A stretch of 64,000 nt of DNA, from the NCBI GenBank assembly GCA_965214795.1, contig OZ243976.1, forward strand, positions 1,116,001-1,180,000, in the 5' to 3' direction. The notes below the pieces were generated by a model. It ran no database searches. It was not told where the DNA came from and saw nothing but the letters and a program-made list of their open reading frames with translations. Shown piece after piece: positions 24,554-32,831 of the stretch (positions are counted from its first letter, which is position 1; each line of letters begins with the position of its first letter). The DNA is from JAJDXW01 sp965214795 (lineage in GTDB: Bacteria; Pseudomonadota; Gammaproteobacteria; HK1). The position numbers and the translations under genes were made by a program.

Positions 24554-26017
24554 ATGAGCACCGCCGACCCCTCGAACCTCCTCTTCATCTTTTCCGACCA
24601 GCACACCCGTCTCGCGCTCGGGTGCATGGGGCATTCCGTCGTGAAGACGCCCCATCTCGACGCGCTCGCGGAGCGGGGCACGCTCTTTCGCAACGGCTAC
24701 TGCAACGGCCCCATCTGCGTGCCGTCGCGCGCGAGCCTCGCGACCGGGCGCTACGTGTTCGACATCGAGAAGTGGGACAACTGCAAGCCCTATTTCGGCG
24801 AGGAGCCCTCCTGGGGGCATCGGCTGATGGATCAGGGGCGGCGGGCCGCGTCGATCGGGAAGCTCCACTACCGGGATGCGACCGACCCGAACGGATTCGA
24901 TCCCGAGCTCGTCCCCATGCACATCATGGACGGTGTCGGCATGCTGTTCACCATTTGCCGCGATCCGATGCCCGTATCGCGCAAGTTCGCCGACCTCGTG
25001 ATGAAGGCGGGGGGTGGGGACTCCACCTACACCGAATACGACCGGGACATCACCGAGCGCAGCGTGCGCTGGCTCCGCGAGGAGGCGGTCCGCGAAGAGG
25101 CCCCGTGGGCGCTCTTCGTCTCGCTCGTCTGTCCGCATCCGCCCTGGCTCGCACCCGAGTCGTTCTATTCCCTCTATCCCCTCGAGGACGTCGACCTGCC
25201 GGTGGCCTACGGACTGGCCGAACGGCCAAGGCATCCGGGGCTCGAGGACTACCGGGCCTTCTTCGACATCGGGGGCGAGTTCGACGAGGCCACTCTTCGC
25301 AAGGTCATCGCCGCCTACTACGGGATGGTGAGCTATCTCGACGACAACATCGGGAAACTCGTCGCGGCGCTCGACGAGACCGGTCTCTCCGCGAAGACCC
25401 GCGTCCTCTACACCTCCGACCACGGCGAGTCGATGGGCCAGAAGGGGATGATGAGCAAGTGCAACATGTACGACGAGTCCGTCGGAGTGCCCATGATCAT
25501 GGCCGGAGCCGGCGTGCCGCGGGGGCACGCTGTCGACACCCCGGTGCAACTCCTCGACGTGTTCCCCACGATCCTCGAGGCGACCGGCACGGAGCCGACG
25601 GACGAGGACCGTACCCTGCCCGGCACGTCGCTCTTCGAGATCGCGGGCGGGGCCGAGCCCGACCGCCCCATCTTCGCCGAGCAGCACTCCGGCGGCGCCA
25701 GGTCCGCCGTGTACATGCTCCGCCGCAACGGCCACAAGTACGTGCACTACATGGAGGACTACCCGCCCCAGCTCTTCGATCTCGCGACCGACCCGCTCGA
25801 GCTGACGGACCTCGCTGGGAATCCTGCGCACGCCGGCGTGGTTGCGGACTGCGAGGCTGCGCTCCGGGATCTCCTCGACCCCGAGGCGGTCGATGCGAAG
25901 GCGAAGGACGATCAGGCCGAGCGCATCGAGCGGGGCGGCGGCCAGGAGGCGATCGTCGCCCAGGGCAGCCTCGGCTATACCCCCGCGCCCGGCGAGGAGC
26001 CGAAGTACATGCGGTGA
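24554..26017 (+). CDS. Sulfatase, formylglycine-dependent
   Basis: The 487-residue alkaline-phosphatase-superfamily enzyme starts NLLFIFSDQHTRLALGCMGH, with metal ligands in FSDQH. It has the sulfatase signature CVPSRASLATGR at Cys55, the residue converted to formylglycine. A further metal motif, YTSDHGESMGQKG, lies near residue 290. It lacks a signal peptide, so it acts in the cytoplasm, as choline sulfatases and many sugar sulfatases do. The substrate is unknown; the adjacent ABC sugar importer suggests a sulfated sugar. A 43-codon open segment continues in the same frame after the TGA. Confidence 0.88.
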   Translation: MSTADPSNLLFIFSDQHTRLALGCMGHSVVKTPHLDALAERGTLFRNGYCNGPICVPSRASLATGRYVFDIEKWDNCKPYFGEEPSWGHRLMDQGRRAASIGKLHYRDATDPNGFDPELVPMHIMDGVGMLFTICRDPMPVSRKFADLVMKAGGGDSTYTEYDRDITERSVRWLREEAVREEAPWALFVSLVCPHPPWLAPESFYSLYPLEDVDLPVAYGLAERPRHPGLEDYRAFFDIGGEFDEATLRKVIAAYYGMVSYLDDNIGKLVAALDETGLSAKTRVLYTSDHGESMGQKGMMSKCNMYDESVGVPMIMAGAGVPRGHAVDTPVQLLDVFPTILEATGTEPTDEDRTLPGTSLFEIAGGAEPDRPIFAEQHSGGARSAVYMLRRNGHKYVHYMEDYPPQLFDLATDPLELTDLAGNPAHAGVVADCEAALRDLLDPEAVDAKAKDDQAERIERGGGQEAIVAQGSLGYTPAPGEEPKYMR

Positions 26018-26149
26018 TCCGGGCGGAGGCGGCCGGCGGACCCGCTCGACCCCCGCTATTTCGGACCGGATCCGGGCGGCACGTTCGGCGGCGGCTACGG
26101 CGAGCTCAACGGCGCGAAGCTCCTCGACGAACCGTGGCACCGACGGTAG
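26018..26149 (+). other. Open segment in frame after the sulfatase stop
   Basis: Directly after the sulfatase TGA the same frame stays open for 43 codons to a TAG at 26147-26149. The last part reads RYFGPDPGGTFGGGYGELNG followed by a K-L-L-D-E-P-W-H tail, which looks like protein sequence. It may be the decayed end of a lost gene, or a C-terminal extension cut off by a nonsense change. No start codon suits a separate gene. Confidence 0.35.
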
Positions 26150-26237
26150 GCGCCAGCGGGTTCGCCGTTCGGATTCCGACGAGGGGCGCCGCACGATGGC
26201 CGTGGCGGAAGTGGCGGCGCTTCGCCGCCGGTGGGCG

Positions 26238-26705
26238 CTACGGATCCTCCGGCTTCAGCTCCGCGAGAAACTCCTCTACGTCCCGCCACAGCAGCGGCCG
26301 GAGAGCCCGCGCGTCCTCCGAAACGATACGAAGCTGCCTCCCGTCGATCCCGGCGCCGTAGGCGTGCCGGACGACGTGGCGAAAGCGGCGCAGAGTGTCG
26401 AGAAGCGGCAACGCTTCACCGGATACGACGGCCGGCCGGACCCCGGGTACCGCAATCCGCATTCGCCTGAGGAGTCCCGTGTGATAGCCGGAGTCGGCCG
26501 CGACGTGATTCTCGCAAGCGGCCGCAACAATTTCGAACAATCCTTCCGCCGCGCTGTAGAGGTTGTGCAGTTGCAGGGCCAGACTCTCCAATCCGGCGGG
26601 ACCGGGTACCCGCTCCCGCTCGTCGATGCGGTCATGGATGGCGGCAATCTCGACGAGCTGCGCCCGCACCTGCGCCGCGAACGCTACGTACCGGTCCGGG
26701 TCCAT
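26238..26705 (-). CDS. HEPN-domain putative RNase toxin (HepT-like)
   Basis: The 155-residue helical protein has a HEPN layout: helix 1 DRYVAFAAQVRAQLVEIAAI, a central ALQLHNLYSAAEGLFEIVAA and the catalytic Rx4H motif in FRHVVRHAYG near residue 113. HEPN toxins cleave RNA and are kept inactive by a nucleotidyltransferase partner. The start ATG at 26705 overlaps the end of the MNT gene by 22 bases. The family is known as the type VII HepT/MntA system, in which MntA AMPylates HepT. Assignment is by motif and context. Confidence 0.8.
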   Translation of the reverse strand: MDPDRYVAFAAQVRAQLVEIAAIHDRIDERERVPGPAGLESLALQLHNLYSAAEGLFEIVAAACENHVAADSGYHTGLLRRMRIAVPGVRPAVVSGEALPLLDTLRRFRHVVRHAYGAGIDGRQLRIVSEDARALRPLLWRDVEEFLAELKPEDP

Positions 26706-27037
26706 CCAAGCCCCATCCGTCGAATCGAATCGGCGAAATGGCAGGTGTCGATCGCCACCAGATCGATCTCGCGTTCCAGCCCCTCTTCCAGGTGACCCAT
26801 GAGCGCGAAGTAGGCGCGGGGCTCGAGGTCGGGGACCGCGATATCGACATCGGAATCAGTGCCGAAGCGCCCGGGGCGGACGACGGATCCGAACAGGATC
26901 GCCTCTTCCAGATCGATCGGAGATTCATCGAGCAGACGAAACGTCCGCGCCTGCACCGCAAGGCGCAGCTTCTCCCGCTCGGTCCGCTGCCTCGCCAGCG
27001 CCCGATCCAGAACGTCGGTCTTGAATCCGCCTGCCAT
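26684..27037 (-). CDS. MntA-like minimal nucleotidyltransferase antitoxin
   Basis: The 117-residue protein has the nucleotidyltransferase motif AILFGSVVRPGRFGTDSDVD, with the G-S-x-x-R loop and the D-x-D metal pair, then a second acidic strand in EIDLVAIDT. It is a MNT-type protein that would inactivate the HEPN toxin encoded by the overlapping downstream gene. ATG 27037 gives the family length; an upstream in-frame ATG at 27100 would add 21 basic residues. It is oriented with the amidohydrolase upstream, 77 bp away. Confidence 0.85.
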   Translation of the reverse strand: MAGGFKTDVLDRALARQRTEREKLRLAVQARTFRLLDESPIDLEEAILFGSVVRPGRFGTDSDVDIAVPDLEPRAYFALMGHLEEGLEREIDLVAIDTCHFADSIRRMGLGWTRTGT

Positions 27038-27114
27038 GCGCCGAGTATACGTGCGTCCGCACGGCTCGAAACGACGGTCTCGATGCATGGTTGGCGGCAA
27101 GGTGTCCGGAGCGG

Positions 27115-28728
27115 CTATCCTTCATCCGACGAGCCCGACGCTTCCGTCAGGTGGTGGCGCTCGGCGTAGTAGCGGCGCACCGCCTCGCGGCGCCGCCGGT
27201 CCCGGTTCGGCGGCTCGGGCGGGCTCCCGGCGTCCTTTCGGGCCCTGGTCATCAGTTCGGTCTCCATCTCGACGAGGTCGAGGTTCGCGAGCCGTCCGTT
27301 CCGGACCACGTCGCGCCCGTCCACGACCAGGCATCGGACGTGGTTCGAGGTGGCCCGGGTGAGAAGCACGTCGGCCTCGTCCTCGCTTTCGACCAGAAAG
27401 TCGGCGCTCATCGCCCCGTAGTCGAGGACCACGAAGTCGGCCCGCGCGCCGGCTCGGAGCGTGCCGTAGTCCTCGACGCCGTCGATGATCCGGTGGCCGT
27501 CCCGGTAGACCCCCTCGAAGAGCCGGGCGGGTGGGAACGCCGGCTCGAGCCCCGTCCCGTTGTGGAGCCTCCAGGCGAGGCGGAGGTCCCGGAAGTAATC
27601 CTGGTCGTCGTCGTGGGCGCCGCCGTCGAGTCCGAATCCGAAGCGAAGGCCCGTCCGGATGAAGCGCGGGAGCGGGGCGATTCCGGAGCGGAGCCGAAGG
27701 TTCGATGAGGTGTTCACCGCCACCGTCACACCCCGCTCGGCGAGGAGCTCGCACTCGGGCTCGGTCAGATGCACGCCGTGGGCGACGGCAAGGCGCGGCG
27801 AGAGGAGCCCGATGTCGTCGAGGTGCCGGAGGATGCCCTGCCGGTAGGTGAAGTCGAGCCACTCCCGCTGCCGCGGCGACTCGAGGAGGTGCATGTGGAT
27901 TCGCCGGTCGTGATCCGCCGAGGCGCGGGCAATCCGTTCCAGGGTCGAGTCCTGGCACCACTGCGGCCCGATCGGCCCGTACTGGACCCGGAATCGCTCG
28001 CTCTCGAACGCGGCCGCGATCGCCTCCACCTGGTCGACCAGGTGCTCGGCGGGGCCCGCCCGGGAAAGCGCCGCGGTGAGACGCGCCCGATCCGTCGAGT
28101 GGAGGTGCGGCAGCAGCGCGCGCTGGTCGCCGTAGGCGAAGGCGTTGCGGTCGAGGACCGGGCACGAGAACGCGACCCGGATCCCCACGTCGGCCGCGGC
28201 CCGGGCGACCCCGGCCGCCTCGCCGGCGAGCCGGTCCGCGGCGAGCGAGTTGTGGCAGTGCACGGTCGCGCCGATGCCCGCCCGCGCCATCCGCCCGAAG
28301 GCCACGGCCGCCTCGAGCCGCGGGTCGATGGTCGGCCGGCCGGTGAGCGACGCGATCCAGCATTCGAGGGCGTCGTCGGCGCCCCCGAGCGAGAGCGGCC
28401 GGAGGCCGTAGCCGTGGTCGTGGGCGTTCACCATGGCGGGCAGGGCGAGGAGATCCTCGCCGCCGGGCCAATCCCCGCCCACACTCGGGCGGGCACCCTC
28501 GCCGGTGCCGAAACCCTCTCCCGCCCGGTCGCCTCCTTGCCCCGAACGCCGCGAGACCCCGGAACCGTCGCGTCCTTCGACTTCGGCGGCAGTGGTTGGG
28601 TCCGCACCGGTGCCGGACTTCACCGATCGGACCCGGCCGTCTTCCATTTCCACCACGGCATCCCGGAGGGCGGCATCCCTCCCGGGCGCGGCCAGTAGCC
28701 GGGGGAACGAGACTGTACGCGTGTTCAC
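27115..28728 (-). CDS. Amidohydrolase-superfamily deaminase/chlorohydrolase-like enzyme
   Basis: The 537-residue protein has the metal-dependent TIM-barrel fold of cytosine deaminase/TRZ-type hydrolases: PAMVNAHDHG for the first HxH, TVHCHNS, IHMHLLES, AVAHGVHL and GLDGGAHDDD for the last aspartate. The family deaminates or dechlorinates nitrogen heterocycles and related amines. Residues 45-90 are a low-complexity insert (Gly/Asp/Arg). It is flanked on both sides by nucleotidyltransferase-type toxin-antitoxin modules. The substrate is unknown. Confidence 0.8.
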   Translation of the reverse strand: MNTRTVSFPRLLAAPGRDAALRDAVVEMEDGRVRSVKSGTGADPTTAAEVEGRDGSGVSRRSGQGGDRAGEGFGTGEGARPSVGGDWPGGEDLLALPAMVNAHDHGYGLRPLSLGGADDALECWIASLTGRPTIDPRLEAAVAFGRMARAGIGATVHCHNSLAADRLAGEAAGVARAAADVGIRVAFSCPVLDRNAFAYGDQRALLPHLHSTDRARLTAALSRAGPAEHLVDQVEAIAAAFESERFRVQYGPIGPQWCQDSTLERIARASADHDRRIHMHLLESPRQREWLDFTYRQGILRHLDDIGLLSPRLAVAHGVHLTEPECELLAERGVTVAVNTSSNLRLRSGIAPLPRFIRTGLRFGFGLDGGAHDDDQDYFRDLRLAWRLHNGTGLEPAFPPARLFEGVYRDGHRIIDGVEDYGTLRAGARADFVVLDYGAMSADFLVESEDEADVLLTRATSNHVRCLVVDGRDVVRNGRLANLDLVEMETELMTRARKDAGSPPEPPNRDRRRREAVRRYYAERHHLTEASGSSDEG

Positions 28729-28790
28729 GTCGCCGGCGTTCGGGTCTCGAAGTCCGCCGTGAAGCGGACGAGTGCCGCCTCGAAGTAGCG
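28725..28790. repeat. Short duplicated segment, copy 1
   Basis: Bases of about 28741-28790 (CGGGTCTCGAAGTCCGCCGT and following) match 29944-29993 at roughly four positions in five. On the minus strand both read as the end of a protein with the pattern E-A-A-L-x-R-F-x-A-x-F-E-T-R. They look like two relics of the same gene end. The 300-bp gap 28729-29028 holds nothing else I can assign. Confidence 0.45.
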
Positions 28791-29028
28791 CAGGACCGCA
28801 GCGTGCATCGGGCCCGATGCCGGTCCGGGAGTCTGCGCCACAGGATGCTCCGAGGGACCGTTTCGGTGTATCGAGGCGCGTTCGCGCCGACCGTAGCTCA
28901 TCGCCTTGGCGCTTGCTCGCATTCGTCCGTTCCTTCGTTCCGCTGGCGCACCCCCGATTCGGTGGACCAGCTTGTCGCCGATCGGGTGGTGGCGGAATCG
29001 CGCGGTTATCTCGCCGGTCGGCAACGGA

Positions 29029-29601
29029 TCATCCGGATGCTGCTCGATGGAGTCGTTCGAGTCGCGGGAGCAGATCGCTCTGCGACAACGCCTCCTCCAG
29101 CACTCGGAGCATCCGGCGCACGTGGCCCAGATCGATGTCGTCCGAACGGGCTCTGAGCATGCCCTCGGCGTCGTCCAGGTCCTTGGGCCGGCCGGCCAGG
29201 ATCTTCATCGTGACCACATCTTCGACGGTAGCGATCGGAACCTGAATCCCCTCTATCGGGTGGATTTCGGCTCGCTGGAGGAAAAGCTCCTCGATCCCGG
29301 GTCCGCCGAGCACGATGTCGACGGGCAACCGAGTCGGCGAATGGACGAACGGCAGCACTCGGGTTCTGGCGACGAAATCGTCCGTGGCGGTCACGCGCAA
29401 CCGGAGCCCGTTCGCCTCCAGCCCCGTCACCAGCTCGCGAGTCGTGCGAGGCTCCAGCAAAGTGGTGACGTCGACGTCCGCGGTCAGCCGAGCGACGCCG
29501 TGGTAGATGGCGGCCTGCGCGCCGAACAGATACCAGCGGATGCCCAGGGAATCGAAGCTCGCGGCGAGCGCGGCGAGAACCTCACCGACGGGCGAAAGCA
29601 T
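29029..29601 (-). CDS. Nucleotidyltransferase-fold protein of a TA-like module
   Basis: The 190-residue protein resembles AbiEii/DUF6036-type nucleotidyltransferases: GIRWYLFGAQAAIYHGVARL near residue 20, then TADVDVTTLL with the D-x-D pair, LPVDIVLGGPGIEE and PIATVEDVVTMKILAGRPKD with the conserved K near residue 135. Such proteins are toxins or antitoxins of type IV-like pairs. Its start overlaps the upstream small gene by 20 bases. Role is inferred. Confidence 0.7.
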   Translation of the reverse strand: MLSPVGEVLAALAASFDSLGIRWYLFGAQAAIYHGVARLTADVDVTTLLEPRTTRELVTGLEANGLRLRVTATDDFVARTRVLPFVHSPTRLPVDIVLGGPGIEELFLQRAEIHPIEGIQVPIATVEDVVTMKILAGRPKDLDDAEGMLRARSDDIDLGHVRRMLRVLEEALSQSDLLPRLERLHRAASG

Positions 29602-29839
29602 GTGCGGCCCGGTCGATGAGTCGTTTCAGTCGAAGGTGCTCGGCAAGATCCCGGTCGGAGTCGCCGGCCGTCGGCCACTCCGGCCTGATCCGGCGCGCGT
29701 GTTCCCACAGGGCCCGCGAAGCATCGACGGTGGCAGCCGGGCCGCGTTCCTTGAACTCCGCCGCCCAGTGAGACGCGTCGGCATCGCTCGTCGCGGCCCA
29801 GTCGCGCGTGGCGAACGCCCGTATGTCGTTCCGGGTCAC
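29582..29839 (-). CDS. Small protein paired with the nucleotidyltransferase
   Basis: The 85-residue charged protein (DWAATSDADASHWAAEFKER; ALWEHARRIRPEWP; LAEHLRLKRLIDRAAHAF) is not a family I can name. It is predicted helical, without membrane segments. It overlaps the nucleotidyltransferase gene by 20 bases and lies first in the pair, the usual place of an antitoxin or regulator. I infer a two-gene toxin-antitoxin-like module. Confidence 0.6.
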   Translation of the reverse strand: MTRNDIRAFATRDWAATSDADASHWAAEFKERGPAATVDASRALWEHARRIRPEWPTAGDSDRDLAEHLRLKRLIDRAAHAFARR

Positions 29840-30341
29840 GGGTCGATCATATTACAACCCGCCCGGCGCGCGGCCTCCCGTCCGGGCGCGGACGGCAGCC
29901 GGCGGAACGGGAACCTCCGGCAGGAGGTCATGCAGCCTGGGCCCGGGTCTCGAAGTACGCCGCGAAGCGGGCGAGCGCCGCCTCGGGGTGCTCGGCCATC
30001 GCTCGCACCGCGACGGTCGGCGTTCGGTCCGACGACGTGCGGTAGCAGGCCGTACTCCCTCAAGCCGCTTCGACAGCGCGCACGCGCTCTTTCGGTCCGT
30101 GCGCCCGGCTACCGCGGCGTCTTGACGACCTCGCGACGAAAGTTGGTGAGATATCCACGCTAGGAGTCTGCGCCGTAGAAAATTTTTCCGAAGATCTCCC
30201 CACACCATAGGAAGAACAGGGAAAGACAGGGCCAGATTAGGGATGATTGAAACACATGAACCGATCTATTCGTCACTTTTCGTTACTTTTTGGAAATAAT
30301 CTCCACCATAATCCTTCGGGAGCGTTCTGCGGCGCAGGCTC
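29840..30341. repeat. Gap with repeat relics and an AT-rich patch
   Basis: Bases 29944-29993 match 28741-28790. Bases 30048-30160 are dispersed repeat C, copy 2 (GGCCGTACTCCCTCAAGCCG ... CGCACGCGCTCTTTCGGTCC), shorter than copy 1 at 15240 by an internal gap. From about 30175 to 30310 the sequence becomes markedly AT-rich (GAAAATTTTTCCGAAGATCT; CACTTTTCGTTACTTTTTGG), unlike the surroundings. No gene or RNA could be assigned. Confidence 0.6.
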
Positions 30342-30710
30342 CTAGCCCGCTCTCGCGCCCGGGTCTGCGTCCGGGTCTGCGTCCGGGCCCGGGTTCCAGG
30401 CGGCGACCACGGGATGGTCCTGCTCAGTGCGGAAGTCCGGCCCGAAGCCGCCGGGGCTGCCCCAGCCGGTGACCTCGCCCCCGAAGAACTCCGCGTTGAC
30501 GGCCAGGAACGGGGCGGATTCGGGGGGCAGGTCCTCCTCGGCGAAGATCGCCTCGACCGGGCAGACCGAGACGCAGATGGCGCAGTTCACGCATTCGTCC
30601 GGCTGGATGTAGAACATCCGCCCGCCCTCGTAGATGCAGTCCACGGGACAAACGTTCGTGCAGTCGCCGTCCTTCACGTCGATGCACGTCTCGGCAATGA
30701 CGTAGGTCAT
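30342..30710 (-). CDS. Ferredoxin, FdxA-like
   Basis: The 122-residue protein has two iron-sulfur cluster motifs: ETCIDVKDGDCTNVCPVDCI (an irregular C-x7-C-x3-C-x3-C set) and CVNCAICVSVCPVEAI (C-x2-C-x2-C-x3-C). This is the layout of 7Fe/8Fe ferredoxins such as FdxA. It would carry electrons for a redox enzyme, plausibly the FAD oxidoreductase or an acyl-CoA step of the same gene run. The C-terminus has a short PDADPDADPG tandem. The gene lies 40 bp after the enoyl-CoA hydratase. Confidence 0.92.
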   Translation of the reverse strand: MTYVIAETCIDVKDGDCTNVCPVDCIYEGGRMFYIQPDECVNCAICVSVCPVEAIFAEEDLPPESAPFLAVNAEFFGGEVTGWGSPGGFGPDFRTEQDHPVVAAWNPGPDADPDADPGARAG

Positions 30711-30750
30711 GCGCCGCGTCCTTTCCTCCCCGCCCTTCGTTCGCACTCCC

Positions 30751-31545
30751 TCACCGCCCCTTCCAGACCGGCGCCCGCTTCTCCCGGAATGCGGCGACTC
30801 CTTCGCCCGCGTCCTCGCTCTCGAGCGCGGCCACGAGGCTCGGCAGGCAGGCGGCGCGCGCTTGCCGCTCGCCAAGGTGCGCGGTGTCCGCGACGGAACG
30901 CTTGAGCGCGCGCAGGCTCAAGGGCGCGCAGGCGAGGATCGCCTCCACCCATGCGTCCACCGCCCGGTCGAGCTCGGCGTCCGGCACGACCTCGTTGACG
31001 AGACCGGAGGCAAGCGCCTCCTCGGCGCCGATCCGCCGTCCGGTGAGGAGGAGGCCCATCGCGAGCGCGCGCGGCAACCGGCGGGGAAGGGTGACCATCG
31101 CGTCGAGGGGCAGCCGCCCGACCCGCGGCTCGGGGAGGCCGAAGGAGGCGGACTCCGCGGCCACGAGGAGATCGCAGCCGAGCGCCATCTCGAAGCCGCC
31201 GCCGAGGGCGATGCCGTTGATGCGCCCGACGATCGGTACGGAGAGCCGGCCGGCGAGCGCGACCCCCCCGAAGCCGTGACGGCCGGACCGGGCCCAGTAG
31301 GCGAGGCCGCCGGGTCCGTCCTCCTTGAGGTCCGCGCCCGCGCAGAACGCGCGTCCGGTCCCGGTGAGTACGACGCAGCGGACTTCGGGGTCCCCTTCGA
31401 TCGCGTTCCAGGTCGCGTCGAGGGCGGCGTCCGTCGCCGAATCGACCGCGTTCAGGCGGTCGGGCCGATCGAGGGTGACCCGCGCGATGCCGCCCATGCG
31501 GTCGAAGCGGACTCCCCCGCCGGAGGTTCCGGCGCCGTCGCTCAT
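30751..31545 (-). CDS. Enoyl-CoA hydratase/isomerase family protein
   Basis: The 264-residue crotonase-fold protein has VTLDRPDRLNAVDSATDAAL, the oxyanion-hole strand GTGRAFCAGADLKED near residue 65, and the second element NGIALGGGFEMALGCDLLVA near residue 110. The acid position in LPEPRVGRLPL is conserved (E). ATG 31545 overlaps the CoA-transferase stop by 4 bases (ATGA). Together with that gene it points to hydration or isomerisation of a CoA thioester in a catabolic route. Confidence 0.9.
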   Translation of the reverse strand: MSDGAGTSGGGVRFDRMGGIARVTLDRPDRLNAVDSATDAALDATWNAIEGDPEVRCVVLTGTGRAFCAGADLKEDGPGGLAYWARSGRHGFGGVALAGRLSVPIVGRINGIALGGGFEMALGCDLLVAAESASFGLPEPRVGRLPLDAMVTLPRRLPRALAMGLLLTGRRIGAEEALASGLVNEVVPDAELDRAVDAWVEAILACAPLSLRALKRSVADTAHLGERQARAACLPSLVAALESEDAGEGVAAFREKRAPVWKGR

Positions 31546-32831
31546 GCCGCCGGCCCCGCCCCGCTCCGCTCCACCTCCGCGAGCACCTCGCCACGGTGCT
31601 CGCCGAGCCGCGGGGGCGGGCGGCGGATCGCGAACGGCGCGCCCGACATCTCGATCGGCGAGCCGACGAGGCGGACCGGCCCCGCGGCGGTCGGTTCCGA
31701 TTCGACGATCATCCGGTTGAACGCGGTCTGCGGATCGGCGAGCGCCTCCTCGAGCGAGCGCACGGGTGCGCAGAGGATGTCCACCCCCTCGAGCCGTTCC
31801 ACCCAGTGGTCGGTGGTGCCGCCCGCGAACGTCTCGCGGAAGATCGCCTGGAGCTCGGCGCGATGCGCCTTCTGCCGCTCGAGGTTCTCGTATCTCGGAT
31901 CGGCGGAGAGGTCGTCCAGGTCGAGCGCGCGGCAGATCTCGCGGAGCGGGTTCTCCTTGAACGCCCCGACCATCACGATCGCCCCGTCCACGGTCTCGAA
32001 GACCCCCGCCAAGGGCATCGCCGCCCAATTGAGGTCGCGCCCGCGCATGAGGTGCATCGCGGCCTCCTGCATCTGCATCGCGAGCATGGAGTTGTAGAGG
32101 GAGACCGAGACCCGCTGCCCCTCGCCGGTGCGCTCGCGTTGCAGCAGGGCGAGCAGGATCCCCTGCACGAGGTGCATCCCGGCCGCATAGTCCGCGAGCG
32201 CGGTCGGATAGATGGAGAGGGGGACCTCCGGCCCCGCGCGCCGGTGCATGGCCCCGGTCATCGCCTGGGCGAGCACGTCCTGCCCGCCCTTGCCCTTCCG
32301 CACGTACGGGCCGTCGTTCCCGTAGCCGGACCCCATCGCCCAGATGATGCGCGGATTGATGCGCCTGAGCGCCTCGTAGCCGAAGCCCATCCGCTCCATG
32401 ACCCCGGGGCGGAAGTTGTTCACCACCACGTCGGCGGTCTCGACGAGGCGGCGCACGAGCGCCCGGTCCGCCTCGGACTTGAGGTCCAGGGCGAGGCTTC
32501 GCTTGTTGCGGTTGAGGCTCGCGAACACCGGGTTGTTGCCGCCGTCCGGGTCCTCGCCGATCCCCCAGCGCGAGAGGTCGCCCGCCCCGGCCCGCTCGAT
32601 CTTGATGACGTCCGCCCCGTAGTCGCCGAGCATCTGGGTGCAGCACGGGCCCATCATCACCTGGGTGAAGTCGAGGACCCGCACCCCTTCGAGGGGGAGG
32701 GGCGCCGCTCCCTTCATCGCACCCTCGCTCGAGGTCGGGGGCCCAGGCGGGGACGAAGCCGCGGACGAGGTCGAGGTTGCGGGTTCGGCCGGGGTGGCGG
32801 GTTCGGTCGGGGCTGCGGGCGCCGCCATCAT
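31542..32831 (-). CDS. CaiB/BaiF family CoA-transferase
   Basis: The 429-residue class III CoA-transferase has a 40-residue Ala/Pro/Ser-rich start, then GVRVLDFTQVMMGPCCTQML, GDYGADVIKIERAGAGDLSR, NRNKRSLALDLKSEADRALV, NNFRPGVMERMGFGYEAL and the catalytic aspartate in GKGGQDVLAQAMTG. It moves CoA onto a carboxylic acid, as in formyl-CoA, carnitine or bile-acid metabolism. The start ATG overlaps the oxidoreductase stop by 4 bases and the stop overlaps the next start by 4 bases, so three genes are tightly coupled. Confidence 0.93.
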   Translation of the reverse strand: MMAAPAAPTEPATPAEPATSTSSAASSPPGPPTSSEGAMKGAAPLPLEGVRVLDFTQVMMGPCCTQMLGDYGADVIKIERAGAGDLSRWGIGEDPDGGNNPVFASLNRNKRSLALDLKSEADRALVRRLVETADVVVNNFRPGVMERMGFGYEALRRINPRIIWAMGSGYGNDGPYVRKGKGGQDVLAQAMTGAMHRRAGPEVPLSIYPTALADYAAGMHLVQGILLALLQRERTGEGQRVSVSLYNSMLAMQMQEAAMHLMRGRDLNWAAMPLAGVFETVDGAIVMVGAFKENPLREICRALDLDDLSADPRYENLERQKAHRAELQAIFRETFAGGTTDHWVERLEGVDILCAPVRSLEEALADPQTAFNRMIVESEPTAAGPVRLVGSPIEMSGAPFAIRRPPPRLGEHRGEVLAEVERSGAGPAA

